Shown here: piece by piece, positions 1 through 10,579 of the stretch | Layout: every line of letters begins with the position of its first letter | Numbering within the stretch: position 1 is the first letter of the stretch | Source: Volutella citrinella | Taxonomy: Eukaryota > Ascomycota > Sordariomycetes > Hypocreales > Nectriaceae | Assembly: GCA_034401135.1 (NCBI GenBank) | Contig: JAWZSP010000011.1 | Location: 124,001-188,000, forward strand | Direction: 5' to 3' | Length of the DNA stretch: 64,000 bases | Position numbers and translations under genes: made by a program | Notes under the pieces: model-generated | Told to the model about the DNA's origin: nothing | The model's input: the letters and a program-made list of their open reading frames with translations, nothing else | Database searches by the model: none

Positions 1-1389
1 TGCTTTTCGCAGGCGAAGGGTAAGGCCGGCATCCAGTATGAACGCTTGCCAGAACAACCGACGCTGTTGGAGAATTTCCGCAGGAGGATACCCTTGAAGT
101 CTAGGGGTGTCCCGGTAACCTGCAAGAAGTATCATCTGGATAGTTGAGCCAAGGATGGCCGCAGCAGGTTTGAGCTCCGAGGAATACATGAAATATTGTA
201 CCTTGCTAAGGGTTAGAGAGGTCAGCTTCTAACTTGGATCTTATCAACGCACAATACACAGTAAAACACCGATGCGGAGAATGTCCGGTTCAGAAATCAG
301 AAGAATGGGTAATGACTTCAAGGCGTTTTGGAAGTGTTGGTCGCTCTGAACAGCATGTTGTGTGCGGCAGCCACTGAATTTGGCATATGCCAGCATCATG
401 TTTACCGCAGCCAATTCAGTGATTTCAAGGTAATCCTTGTCTTCAAGAAATCGATCAAGAAGTGCCATGATTGCCTCTTCCTGGAAGAGAGGGCTCTCTG
501 GATTGAACTTGAATAGATATCCTGAGATTCGTAGTATTAGCGCCGCAGCTGCAGATAAAAGCACATCCTTACCCTTCACGCAATCGACCACTGCCTGACG
601 GGGCGGGAACGCGTGCAACAAAGCATCAGGAAGATTGAGAGTTCGGCAGCGAGCCTTTTCTGGTATGGTGAACCTTGACATGGCGTCGCTGAAGCTGTTG
701 TCTCCCACGAGAGAATCTACCCATCGTGCGCCTGGATACGAGAAGACTGAGCAAAACCCTGTGTTGTTAGGTAACCTAGTCCTCTTCCTCAACATATGTG
801 GAGCGTACCTGGTGGTATAGGAATGCCCTGCTGAGGTTCATGTGGAGTTTGGGAGTCATGGTTCGACCTCGGACACTCGCGCAACTCCCACTCGAACCCG
901 GACTTTTCAATCGGCGATGGCAACTCTAGAGTTTCAGCGTGATCTGACGTCCAGAGATCATCCTCTCCAGGAATTGTGTTGGCCAAGCCGATCACGCTCT
1001 CCATATTTTCCAGCCTTTTTGCGAGATTTGTGAATCTCCTGCTAACGATTAGATTGATTGCTCACCAAGGCACCTTAGTCAAATCTCTTACTGGCGCCGG
1101 GAAGCCCGCTTCTTCGCTGGTGAATAGGAACATCGCTGCGACAACTTGATGCAATTTTGGCATGAAGAGTTGTTCCGGTCGCATTTGACCTGTCCCATTT
1201 CAATTAGTTGACGCTTGAGAGGAGATTAAGAGCGACACTCTACGACCTTGCGTGCACGACAACTGTCACAAGAATATCGTGCTAGACCATGTCTCCTAGG
1301 AGTGGATTCCCGTGTTGCTGGGGAGCTGCCGAAGGAACCTTGACGGGGTATTGCTTGGAAAGGGCATCGCCGCGAAGAACAGCGTCCAT
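1..1389 (-). CDS. Zn2Cys6 transcription factor, cut by window edge, apparent frameshift near N-terminus
   Basis: A nuclear DNA-binding regulator. Conceptual exons are about 1389-1247, 1189-1092, 1038-809, 758-253 and 201 to beyond base 1. All introns are GT-AG (50-57 nt) and the phases agree. Splicing at 1246-1190 restores a perfect zinc cluster with spacing C-x2-C-x6-C-x6-C-x2-C-x6-C. A short helical linker (RFTNLAKRLENME) follows, then the start of a fungal-specific transcription factor domain that continues to the left edge. The best start is the ATG at 1389 in an ACCATGG context, but that frame meets TAG at 1284-1282, about a dozen codons before the first cysteine of the cluster, and one extra base would join the frames. 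The alternative in-frame start at 1567 gives an unconvincing leader. So this is either a pseudogene, a sequence error or a wrong start model. The family assignment is firm; intactness is not. Confidence 0.75.
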
Positions 1390-1794
1390 GGTAGGCTCGA
1401 AGGTTGAGTCCGAACTGTGAGGGAAGTTTTGTTTCCTGGATTTTTTGGACCGCACAGGGACGATGACTGGACTGGCACCTTTGAAAATGAGTCGGCGCCT
1501 CGGACTTTCGGGACTCCCGGGCTATCGGGCCTTTTGAGACCAGAAGTGCAAGCCACACCTGTCGCATAGCTTGGCCAGCATCCAGTCAAATGTGGGGCAC
1601 AGTCTAATTGGCTAGCTAACCGCTTTTGCGGGGAAATACTTCGCCAGAGAGTTTCAGGGCGTTTTGGTGTGAGACACCACAAGCGAGTTACCCCATTCAC
1701 ATCCACATAACTTCATTCTTGGTAGCTAAGTTGTCACTTGCCGAGATGCATGAGTGCCTAGCCAGCCATCACTACGATGATAGGCTCTGAATGT

Positions 1795-4404
1795 CTAAAA
1801 TACGTCGTCCAAAACATGCCTGTCGTCATCCACGTTCGTCTCTCTCCAGCCGTATTGGCCATTGTCATCAATGAGCAGGATGGGGCCTGGCCCCCTTATA
1901 CCTGAGCCAAAAAAGATCTGGTCGGAGACAGAATCGTCACCGAGCACTCGTCCAACAAACTCTTTTGTATATGGTAGCGGAGTCCCGGCATTGAAAGCAG
2001 CAGTGTCCCAATTACCATCGAGTCCAACGGCTCTGCGCATTTGCTGAGCTGCGTTTATCTCAGCAACGCCGTCAAAAGTGGTCTGGGCCTCTAGATATTC
2101 CAGGGTCGCTGTAGGATGGCTCGCCCCAGCTTTTGCAGACATAACCTTGACGCTACTCTCGCTCTTTAAAAGCGCGTCGATAGCTGGATAGCATGCTATG
2201 GAAACGGGTAGATCGCCGTTTGGCCCGACGCCTCTTAAGAGCGATTTGTCTAGGAATGTCTTTTCCCTTGCCATCCTAGCCTTGATCAACATCCGTTTCA
2301 CAAGCTGCCAGAGCAGCAATTGCTGGACCCTCTTCCGGTTCCGAAATCGTATCCGCACCATGACTTCTACGGCCTCCCACGCACGATCAACGAGTTGTCC
2401 TTGGGTTTTCCTGCATAGCTCAGATAGCGTAAAGACAACTGAGTGCCATTGGCGATACATGCCGAAATACCAGCGCCATTGGCTTGCGCGGGGGTCGTTG
2501 TCGAGGAGATTGCCGTATTCGATGGATTCGATAGATGCAATGAAGAGCTTTTCCCTGATTCTCTCCGGAAGTACCACGCCTTCATCATGTGTCTGCGTAT
2601 GTGGGAACACCATGAGCCACATCGTCGATAAATGGAGGCGTATGACGGTTATAACCACCCATGTAGATGGTAGACTCAAGTCGAGGCCGGAAAGATATAT
2701 TTGTTCGATTTGTTGATGACTCTGATTTATCCAAACTTCCTTTTGCTCAGTTGTGAGCTCAGCCGAAATGTTTTCAGAAGATGATAATTGAGTAGCAGTA
2801 TTGTGCCACTGACGCAGGATGTGTTGGAGCGTGTCAGTAAGCTTAAATTTGATGAGGCTAATCGTCATTTCTGTGATACCCATTTTCGACACAGGAAGCT
2901 CAGCCATGTCGGGATGAAGATCAACGTCATCAACGTTGAGGGGCATGCGGGTGTCGAATTGAGCCTCTACGACTGCAGGGGCGCATCCATGCTCTTCTCT
3001 ATATATTGCTTACCGTTAGTATCAGAAATACACCTAGATAGCTCGGTACGGGTGGTACTTACGATATCTGCGCCTCCAGCGTACATAGCTCCCACCACAG
3101 CCTCCTCCTCATTTCTATATCGAAGGGGGAGAGACCCCAATGAACTCCGTCGCTCCGGAGACCCATTGTTTGTGCAACCCGCATCGCAAGCCCTGCTAAG
3201 GACCAGACTACCTTAGCACTTTCGTCCCGCCTTAGCGCTGCAAGATATATGACATAAGCCTGCAAGGTGACAAGTTTTGTGGATTCAAGAAATCCGGCAT
3301 GAGCGCAGGCTTGCTCGCAGGCGGAGCGATACTGGAAGGAGAGGATCGCATGGGATTCACCGAACTCGGCCAGGCATTCCTCGTCCGAGAGAGAAGCGAT
3401 GGCGCCTGGAAATATGTCAGCCTCACTCCAAATAAAGACAAGGATGGTCACGCGGCCTAACCGTAGGATATGGCAAAAGCTAGAGCTTCAAACTCCTCTG
3501 AAATCTGGCTCGAGTCCCCCGCTGCTGCAATTATTGGCTCCAACGATGGAATGTGAAGGACCTTCACAACCGGATCGACTCTAACTTTGAACAGGGACCA
3601 CATACGTGGTAAGGACTGGGGATGAAGAAGGGGCCTAAACCAACCATTGACAGACGACATGGGACGGAAGTGGAGGGAACACCCAGCCGCGCTGCCTTCA
3701 GGCGCGGACCTGAGGCTATTGTCCGCCGAATTATGCAGCTCATTCTCCTCTAGCGTGCCCTTTAGACTTTGGACCTATTTGCTTTTAGTTGTCTGCTTTT
3801 GCTCCGGGAAATGCTCGGCATACCTCCTGTTCCAGGACATCCAACATACATGTGTTGACGAACCGGCTTCCCCCGGAATTAATAAACAACCTCGAGAGGT
3901 TGTGTGTCGATCCAGCACTTGGGCCATGGTTTTCTGTCACCAACGACAATTGTCCTGCCCGTCGAGTACAGTGTAACATCGCACCATCCACTTGATCCTT
4001 TTCTTCAGGCAATGGAGACCCTTCCCGCCGCTGTTGAAACAGGGCTGCTTCGTCTCCCTCACACAGGTTGTTGGATGTGCCGATATGGCTGTTGTTAGGC
4101 TGTTTAAAAGATTCCAAGATCCCTTCTAGCCGGGCTATTCGCTCAACGAGTTTCGGGTGGTGATCGGTACGTTTGCGAGGCTTGGCTGAGGATCGACCCG
4201 ATGGCGGCGTAACGCATTCAATGTTGGCTTTCCTGCAGTTGGTGCATGGATTGGTCTTGTCGCCTGATGTCCCCAAGCTACGTTAAGGTTTGGAGGAATA
4301 AAATGAGGGTCCAGAGACGTACATTTGACCTTCCTTCGTCTGCAGGTGATACAAGTCCATCGCATCCTGGGATCGTGATGGTTGCTTCTCCGAAGGTCTT
4401 CCAT
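1795..4404 (-). CDS. Zn2Cys6 transcription factor with fungal-specific TF domain, complete
   Basis: Five exons (4404-4323, 4263-3824, 3774-3462, 3405-3063, 2998-1795) give 2382 nt, 793 aa. Every junction is GT-AG and phase-consistent, with introns of 49-64 nt. The zinc cluster (C-x2-C-x6-C-x5-C-x2-C-x6-C, about residues 18-46) is split by a phase-1 intron inside its third cysteine codon. A basic linker and short coiled coil (LVERIARLEGILESF) follow. The middle homology domain contains the family hallmarks VDPVVKVLHIPSLEP, MRRRLWWELCTLEAQ and the FDTRMPLN block. The start at 4404 is chosen because it lies just ahead of the zinc cluster; an in-frame ATG at 4497 is possible. It is divergent from the truncated paralog at 4925. 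It is likely a pathway-specific activator acting on CGG-type sites; the target genes are inference. Confidence 0.92.
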
Positions 4405-4924
4405 GATGCTGCTGGGAGTTTGGCTGCAAAGTTGTGCCGGGCGGTATGGACACGGCGCAATTAAACAGGGTAAATGTGGGCGAACTACTTTGCTCAACGT
4501 GGCTCGTCCTTGGTCGATAAGAACTCGACCCCTCTTGTTGAAACATCCGCGTTAATTGGCTGGTGGAGCCATACGGAGGCCGCGGACACCGCACCCGTAG
4601 AGGTGGCTGTGCCGGGGTGGAGATGGTCTGGATGGGGGTGGAAATGAAGTGGAGATCTCACTCTCGGTAAGAGACTAGGCCTTTCAACGGAGCACCTTGG
4701 CCCCTCTTTGTACAAAGAAGTTTGTATGTAAAGAGGGGAAGGTACAGGCACAAATACCAACAATTGCTGTCCCCTCGAGAGGAATGGCTTGATAGCTTCA
4801 ATTGATTGACTTTGTTTTGCATACTTATTGTGCTCTGTTGCGGCCGCCCCTTATGTTCTTCTAAGAATCAATCACTTTCCATTACAACAGTCTAGACCTG
4901 GAATAGTCAACTACCAAGCCCTTT
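4405..4924. promoter_or_regulatory. Shared divergent promoter of two Zn2Cys6 genes, with inverted repeat
   Basis: This 520-bp gap separates two divergently transcribed, related Zn2Cys6 genes. It contains a perfect 9-bp inverted repeat: CCCCTCTTT at 4701-4709 and AAAGAGGGG at 4730-4738, with 20 bases between. This could be an operator or a small hairpin. No other feature was recognised. Confidence 0.4.
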
Positions 4925-5609
4925 ATGATGCTGGACGCACGACGAGACGCCGTGCTGACTCCGGAAATTCGAAGTGGTCAATGTACATGTATCGCCTGTA
5001 GAAGAAGGAAGGCCAAGTGTAATGTCATTGCCTTCTCTAGCATGTTCCCACCCGTGTGACCTCCACTCTAGACGGACAGCTAACGAAGGGCTGGAGGTTT
5101 CGGTATTGCAGGTGACAAAGCCAGGGCTTGTACCAACTGCATCAAGCCCAATGCCGAATGTGCCACGCCAAACTCAGGTCGATCTTCCGCCAAGTCTCTC
5201 AGGCGCCCGGACCCGAAGCAACGGTTTGTCGAGCGCACCGCGGCAATAGAGGAAATTGTCCAGTCTTTCCACGGGTCTGGCGGAAGCAAGAGCCGGGTTG
5301 ATTCTTGCGAACATGCGCATGCGGGCGACGAAACTGAGTTATTCTGCAAGTGGCGCAAAGTGTCGCATCTCAAAAATACATCAGGAAACAGTGGCGGTAC
5401 CGGTGAAGCGCCATGGAGATACGCTGGATCACTGAATCTTTCGGCAGCTTTCATGTCAAATAACACCCTTCGGCCAAACATTGACAAGGGAAAAGAAATT
5501 TGTGGAGGAATCGCGTCCGTAGGATGACGGGTTGGATGGGGATCATCCCAGGCCCCTAGAAACCCACCTAACCATCGACAAGCTGCTGGCCAGCGAGAGC
5601 AGTGTCTAG
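4925..5609 (+). pseudogene. Truncated Zn2Cys6 transcription factor (DNA-binding domain only)
   Basis: Exon 1 (4925-5018) and exon 2 (5112-5527) join across a 93-nt GT-AG intron to give 169 aa ending at TGA 5525-5527. The zinc cluster is complete (C-x2-C-x6-C-x5-C-x2-C-x6-C) and the intron interrupts the same cysteine codon as in the neighbouring 793-aa regulator. The linker is also alike (GRSSAK, then a short helix ending in EIVQSF), so the two are paralogs. The middle homology domain is missing. About 35 bases after the stop, at 5562-5609, another frame reads THLTIDKLLASESSV and stops. This resembles the C-terminal segment of the neighbour (YPAIDALLKSESSV), so an internal segment of more than 1.5 kb seems to have been lost. 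It could still express a DNA-binding fragment without an activation domain. Confidence 0.7.
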
Positions 5610-5793
5610 CCTCACATGCAGAAGCTACAGAACTAGTACTGGAACCGGAGGTATATTAGCAGACAGATTGACAATTAACGGAAGGTTCTAGATTATCGAG
5701 GCACCAAAGCATAGAAGAGTGTGGTTATCAAGAATATGTCGGGTTCAGAGCGTTATGTGCTCCGTTGTAGCAGCAGGTTTCGAACATACAATA

Positions 5794-6849
5794 CTATGAG
5801 GAAGCTCCGTGCAAGTGCTTCTCCATATAACCACGGACAGTCATGGGCTTCACAGCTGGACACAGTCGATTCAGCGCAGGGCGCAGAACAACCTCATCCT
5901 CCCTATCCCGGATATAGGCCAGGTGGAACTCGATCCACATACGTTCCATGAAGTCGGTGGCATTTGCCAACCTCTCCTCGAGATCCTGTTGCCTGAGTAG
6001 TGTAACCTTGAACTCCTTCCCGGTCACAGCTTCTGCGGAAGCCAACAGTTCGCCCATAGTCAGGGTGTCCCCAGCCATACCCATCTCCTCGTCCCAGTTT
6101 GGTAGGTCAAGGGCGGCGGCGACAAATCTGCCTACGTCCCTCATAGATGTGAAGGAGATACGCGGCCACTGTCCATTTTGCTTGACAGGAAGTTCCGCGA
6201 TTCCGTTCTTCAATCCAATAAGAAAAGCCCCTGACTGATCCGACAAGGGGCCTTGTCGATGGAGCCCCTCACATGCCTCGTCCTCACCCGGCTTATAGCC
6301 CGCGCCGCTTCGATACTTAGCTAAGGCCTCGTCGTCAATGTCCGCAGGCTCCGGGGTTGCAAATATACCGTGGCCGATGTAGTTCATGAACGAGCCCTGG
6401 TTGAAGTAGGTGACCTCAATCTGATCTCGATGCTTGGTGCATTCCTCTCGGACACCTTGATTCGCCCACCGGCATGTTTCAACTTCGGCCCAGCCCGTGG
6501 GCCCAAAGCCCCATTGGGACGGGGCGAAGCGCTTGCACCCAGCATTCACCGCCGCGTGGAGGAGGTTGATCTGAGTTTGCGCTTGCGTACCGTCGACAGC
6601 CGAGGTGACGGAGACGAGGGTATGGATCCCCTGGGCCTTGAGGGCTGTGGCCAAGGAGTTGACGGAAGCGTAGTCGACCGCCATAATCTTGTAGCGCTTA
6701 GCATCTTGGTCGATTGCGCGGAGCCAGATGGGCGCGTGGTTCGAGCGCGAAAGAATGAGGACATTCCATGAAGTATTGGCGAAGACGGCAGTGACAATTG
6801 CCCGGCCGAGGCCAGGCGAAGTGCCGCCGGCTAGTGCTAGGGTAGGCAT
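5794..6849 (-). CDS. NmrA/isoflavone-reductase-like NAD(P)-binding protein, copy 1 (intact)
   Basis: An uninterrupted 351-aa protein with an N-terminal Rossmann fold. It has a Gly-rich loop GGTSPGLGRA (residues 8-17), a basic LSRS after the second strand (NADP(H)-type), and VDY near residue 59. The segment AGCKRFAPSQWG (about 103-114) corresponds to the KRF-x-PS-x-x-G motif of isoflavone reductase/PCBER and NmrA-like short-chain reductases. The SFMNYIGHG motif and a C-terminal helix follow. It is expected to be a soluble cytosolic reductase or redox-sensing regulator; the substrate is unknown. Two paralogs lie at 38343 and 58685 in this window. It is divergent from the membrane protein gene at 7468, and the 28-bp CTCGG block shared with both paralogs lies 254-281 bp upstream. 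Confidence 0.9.
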   Translation of the reverse strand: MPTLALAGGTSPGLGRAIVTAVFANTSWNVLILSRSNHAPIWLRAIDQDAKRYKIMAVDYASVNSLATALKAQGIHTLVSVTSAVDGTQAQTQINLLHAAVNAGCKRFAPSQWGFGPTGWAEVETCRWANQGVREECTKHRDQIEVTYFNQGSFMNYIGHGIFATPEPADIDDEALAKYRSGAGYKPGEDEACEGLHRQGPLSDQSGAFLIGLKNGIAELPVKQNGQWPRISFTSMRDVGRFVAAALDLPNWDEEMGMAGDTLTMGELLASAEAVTGKEFKVTLLRQQDLEERLANATDFMERMWIEFHLAYIRDREDEVVLRPALNRLCPAVKPMTVRGYMEKHLHGASS

Positions 6850-7102
6850 GGTAGGAAGAGGAACCAGAGGGCCTCAGGCGATGAAGCAATACCTCCGGTA
6901 AGATGCAAAGCAGATTAGGCAATAAGGCAGGAAAAGCGTATGAGAATATTGCTTGCAAGCTCGAAGGATAGGAAGGACAACACCTGGCTAGCAAGGCGAG
7001 ATTTATAGCATCGCCGACTCCCTTACCCCGTCCTGACCGGCCGGCCGAGGAGCCAACGACAAGACGGGATCCTACCCCGCTCTGGTGTAGAGGCAAAGGA
7101 GT

Positions 7103-7130
7103 GTTTGACCGAGCAGCCCGAGAGGCCGAG
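7103..7130 (-). promoter_or_regulatory. 28-bp CTCGG block upstream of NmrA-like copy 1
   Basis: Read on the - strand this is three CTCGG boxes spaced by 3 and 4 bases, followed by TCAAAC. It differs by one base from the block at 37935-37962 and by two from that at 59934-59961. It lies in the 618-bp region (6850-7467) shared by the divergent genes 5794-6849 and 7468-7896, so it may serve both. CGG-type direct repeats are typical Zn2Cys6 targets. Function is inferred from conservation only. Confidence 0.6.
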
Positions 7131-7467
7131 AAAGAGGTGGGGTTACCACTTCCGGCAAGACCCCGAAGACCCCGAAGGCATTCATCGCTTAACATCCTAC
7201 TCGCGCAGACACGCGGGTCAGTTAAAGTTCCCGAGGACCGAGAACCATGCGCATGATTTAAATTCCTGTAGAGCCCGAGACTTCCTTATATTACCCGGGC
7301 TTTGTGTGAAGATTCTTATGCTTTCCTTGTTCTTTTTCTACATTTCTCAGCCTTCACGTTTGCCCAATCAGCATCTAATCAAACGTTCGGTCGTGGCACC
7401 TGCTGGATGCTCCTAGCTCTCTCACCGGTCCTCCGTCTCACACTCTGGGTTTGTCTCTGCTTCCACG

Positions 7468-7896
7468 ATGGCAGCCTCACAATCCAATATACCCTACTAC
7501 GTCTTCGGCGTGCTGGAACCAACTTTACAAATTCTCGGTTTCGTCGTTGCCTCTTTCACCCCTCAGTACTACGCCTGTACGCAGACGCCAACGCCAATGT
7601 CGCACACTTTGCTGCCATCCGAGAAGATCATTACATATCAGTTGGGCAACCTCTTCCTCCTGATCGCCATCTTGAGCCTGAACATCATGAATTCGGCAAG
7701 GGATCCTGCTGTTGTAGCGACATACTTATCGGCGTTGTGGTGGGGTGACCTGGGCCACATCGGTGTTACGGCTTGGTGCATGGGCTCCCAAAGGTTGCTG
7801 AGTGCAAGGGAGTGGACATTGATCAATTGGGCCAGCCTGGGCTTCCCAACCTTCTTATTCACGATGCGAAGCCTGTACTTCCTCGGCAGTTTGTAA
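7468..7896 (+). CDS. Small four-helix membrane protein (DUF7704-like)
   Basis: A single-exon 142-aa protein with about four hydrophobic segments: near residues 9-30 (after IPYYVFGVLEP), 55-77, 84-107 (containing ALWWGDLGHIG) and 117-141. The length, the N-terminal LEP motif and the GDLGH motif in the third helix fit the fungal DUF7704 group of small integral membrane proteins. These are often found near secondary metabolite and oxidoreductase genes and have no established function. I recall the family from general knowledge and could not check it. The start was chosen as the first ATG before the hydrophobic core. The gene is divergent from the NmrA-like gene at 5794-6849 and shares its CTCGG-bearing promoter. 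Confidence 0.7.
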   Translation: MAASQSNIPYYVFGVLEPTLQILGFVVASFTPQYYACTQTPTPMSHTLLPSEKIITYQLGNLFLLIAILSLNIMNSARDPAVVATYLSALWWGDLGHIGVTAWCMGSQRLLSAREWTLINWASLGFPTFLFTMRSLYFLGSL

Positions 7897-8252
7897 TCCT
7901 ACTGCAGGTGTGATCGGAGAGTTGGCAGGTCCTACGTTGACCGCCCCACCGGAACTCCGCCATCCCCCTATCTGCGGCATCACCTCGTCATTATAGCAAT
8001 CAACTCTCATAACGGCAATTTTAATTCAATTAAGCTGATTTATTCAAAATTGGATGCTCCAAGTACTGACCGTGAATATATTATTGCTATGGCTCTTGAG
8101 GAGGTCGAGAGGCCGAGTCTCACCGCCGCGGCTGCGATGTAAGGTAGTTAGTCGATTTCAGGGCCTGGTATAGGCATTCTTACTCGTTGCGACCGTATTC
8201 CTCGGGTTGGGAAATCATTAGATAGATAAATCTCTTAATCGAATCGCAGCTC
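7897..8252. other. Intergenic region without a gene
   Basis: No coding sequence was recognised. At 8104-8118 there is a CGAGAGGCCGAG segment matching part of the CTCGG block on the opposite strand (CTCGG-CCT-CTCG). The rest is mildly AT-rich and looks like 3' flanking sequence. Confidence 0.4.
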
Positions 8253-8513
8253 CTATGGTGGTTCGTTTAGCCCACGCGATCTATGAGGCCGTGGAGCTAT
8301 GGTGAAGGTCTCTGGGTTCGAGGCGAAAAGATTATAGAGGGCCTCGTCGTCTCCGACGCCATAGTGTCGGCCAATGCTGGTCCCTGTGCTATTAGACGAA
8401 GGTGGCCTTGAACTATCGGGTTGGTACTGCCGCTGTCGGTTTCCAGGGCGTGATTGATAGCTTCGTTGTCGTTGGTTGCTTACTGAGCTAGATCGGGAGT
8501 CGGGCCGGGACAT
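8253..8513 (-). CDS. Hypothetical small Ser/Arg/Gln-rich protein
   Basis: An 86-aa open frame. Its N-terminal half is low-complexity (Ser, Arg, Gln, Pro), and a more ordered tail contains GDDEALYNLFASNPETF. No domain was recognised and it could be a chance frame. The composition differs from the RIP blocks, and the acidic/hydrophobic tail looks protein-like. No introns or neighbours help to define it. Confidence 0.3.
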   Translation of the reverse strand: MSRPDSRSSSVSNQRQRSYQSRPGNRQRQYQPDSSRPPSSNSTGTSIGRHYGVGDDEALYNLFASNPETFTIAPRPHRSRGLNEPP

Positions 8514-9159
8514 AATGACGGTCTTGATCGCGATAGGAAGACTGTCGCACGGACGGATGAGAAGATCGTTTAAAGAGTACTTGATTAGACTATGAAATAA
8601 AGAAAGAGGGGACCAGTTTCAGCACCAAAGAAAGACCAGCTTTATGGTGCAGATACCTTAAAGATGAGGCTATTAGCAACGCATGACACAGCCTGTGTTT
8701 GAGTGTTGGTCTCAGCAGGGGGCCCAAAACACCACGCCTGCAGCCCAGTGGTCTTAACAAATATCGTATCTTTCGCGAACAATCATTCTAAGTAGGCTTT
8801 ATATGCGAAAAAGAGGTAATTGGTATAGTAGCTAGCTGGTAAAGAGCTTCCTTGCGACGCGTCGATCGTCGCGATTGTGGAGAGCTAAGCTCGAGGTACA
8901 ACGGGACCTGTTGGCAGAATCTAAATGCACTAACAAAAAGGGTTGGGCCAACTGGAGGCTATCAAAAGTAATGCCTGTGTAAGAGTCATGCCTGTGTAGC
9001 CATTATTCATGCCGGTGTAGCAATTGCCATTAGTTTATTCCTCTACAAGCAAGGGGAATCGATTTGTTTGAGGTAGAAGGCGAATGCAACTCCTCGTCAT
9101 CGTAACTCGTCCTTCTAAATCTTGAAAATATCCGAACAGAACCTGGTTACTTGAATTTT
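8514..9159. other. Intergenic region with short imperfect repeats
   Basis: No gene was seen. Around 8970-9020 the phrase ATGCCTGTGTA recurs three times imperfectly (twice exactly, once as ATGCCGGTGTA). The region lies downstream of the FAD oxidoreductase gene. Confidence 0.35.
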
Positions 9160-10579
9160 CTAGCCATGGATTTCGGCCTTCATGTTCCCATCGAGATACC
9201 ACCATGCCTGATTGACCTCTAAATCCAGATTCTTTGTCTTACCTAGCACCATGATATCTCCACCCTTTCCATCTGTAACATACGTCACGTTATCCTCCTA
9301 ATGATTTGCGACGTCATTTCAGTCCTACAAGCAGTCCAGAGGACTAAAGGAAGGGGCACTATAAGGACTCACAAGGCCTAAACTTAACTTCAGCATACTA
9401 TCAATAACCTTAGGCTCGTAGTCGCGCAGCATGGTCCCTTTAATCATAGCCACAATATTCTCGCACACAAGATCAGCCTGTGCCATGGCTGCTCTGCCCA
9501 TCTTAGGTCCATTGCTCTCAGCGATATCGCCAAGGGCGAAGATGTGGGAGTAAGCGTCATCATCGAGTTGGAGTGTGGGTCGGACGAGGACTCGGCCTGT
9601 CGTGCTTGAGAAGCTAGAGGGGATGAATGAGGTGAGGAATCCTGTATTCGGGGTTGCGCCTGTACAGGGAATCTATTCGCAGAGGCATGGTTAGCAAGGA
9701 ATTCGTCGTAAGGTTGGAATGGAAGAAGATTCTCACGATCAGGTCGAACTCGGCTTGTCTACCGTCCTGGAATTGTAGCACGCCGCTTTCTTGGATGCCG
9801 CCATGGCCCACTTCAGCCCCTTTGGCCATCTTTGGCAATATCTGAGGCCTCTCTCTCAGGACAATCTGGATGCCCATCTTTTCCAGCTTTGACTCCACAT
9901 AATTACTCAACCTCTCCCCAAAGTTAGTTAATAGCCTGCCCCTCGAATGTGCTAGCAGGATGTCCTTGTGTGGAAATACACTTTTGATGTCAGTCGACAG
10001 CTGCACTCCAACAGGCCCGCCTCCCACGACGGCTATCTTTTCTGCTTGCTTGATCTTCGCTCTGAGGGCCCTTAGATCTGTGCAGGCCTCGTCTCTGTCG
10101 GATGAGACCATCCTTGCTGGCAGTGGCTGTTGGGAACCGGTGGCAATGGCCAAGTAGGCGAATGAAAGCTTCTGCCCGGACTCTAGCAGAACCACCCCGT
10201 CAGCAACACCGGATACCGTGTCCCTGAGTAATACCCAACTCCCCTCGGGGGCCCGCCCGAAAGCATTGGTGTACGGTATGAAAGCTTTCCTCTCCTCACC
10301 CACAACGGAATAGCGAGGAAAGTTGAACGTAAAGTTGAAATGTGAGTGCTTTTCCACGAGCACTACGCGGAAGCCGGAGGGCAACGACTGAGAAAGCCGC
10401 TTCGCAAGCTGTAAACCGGCGAAAGAGCCGCCGAGCACCACGACATTGCGGGCGTCTGGCGAGGCTTGATAGGTGAACCGATGATATACGGCGTGCACTT
10501 GTTGAGAGACTACCTTGGCACTGGATTCGAATATCATGGACGTAAAGTTGGTGAAAATTCGAACGGAATCGGGTGCCAT
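9160..10579 (-). CDS. FAD-dependent NAD(P)H oxidoreductase, AIF/AMID-like
   Basis: Exons 10579-9737, 9672-9373 and 9297-9160 join through GT-AG introns of 64 and 75 nt to give 426 aa. The N-terminal FAD motif VVVLGGSFAGL lies at residues 46-56, ATGSQ at 146-150, a second dinucleotide fold IAVVGGGPVGVQLS around 182-195, and the C-terminal FAD signature FALGDIAESNG around 326-336. This is the pyridine nucleotide-disulfide oxidoreductase fold of apoptosis-inducing-factor homologues (AMID/FSP1 group), which transfer electrons from NAD(P)H to quinones or other acceptors. The frame stays open upstream to 10885, but that extension is built from a 54-63 bp tandem repeat and looks non-coding, so the ATG at 10579 is preferred. 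It is divergent from the MFS transporter at 11312. Confidence 0.92.
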
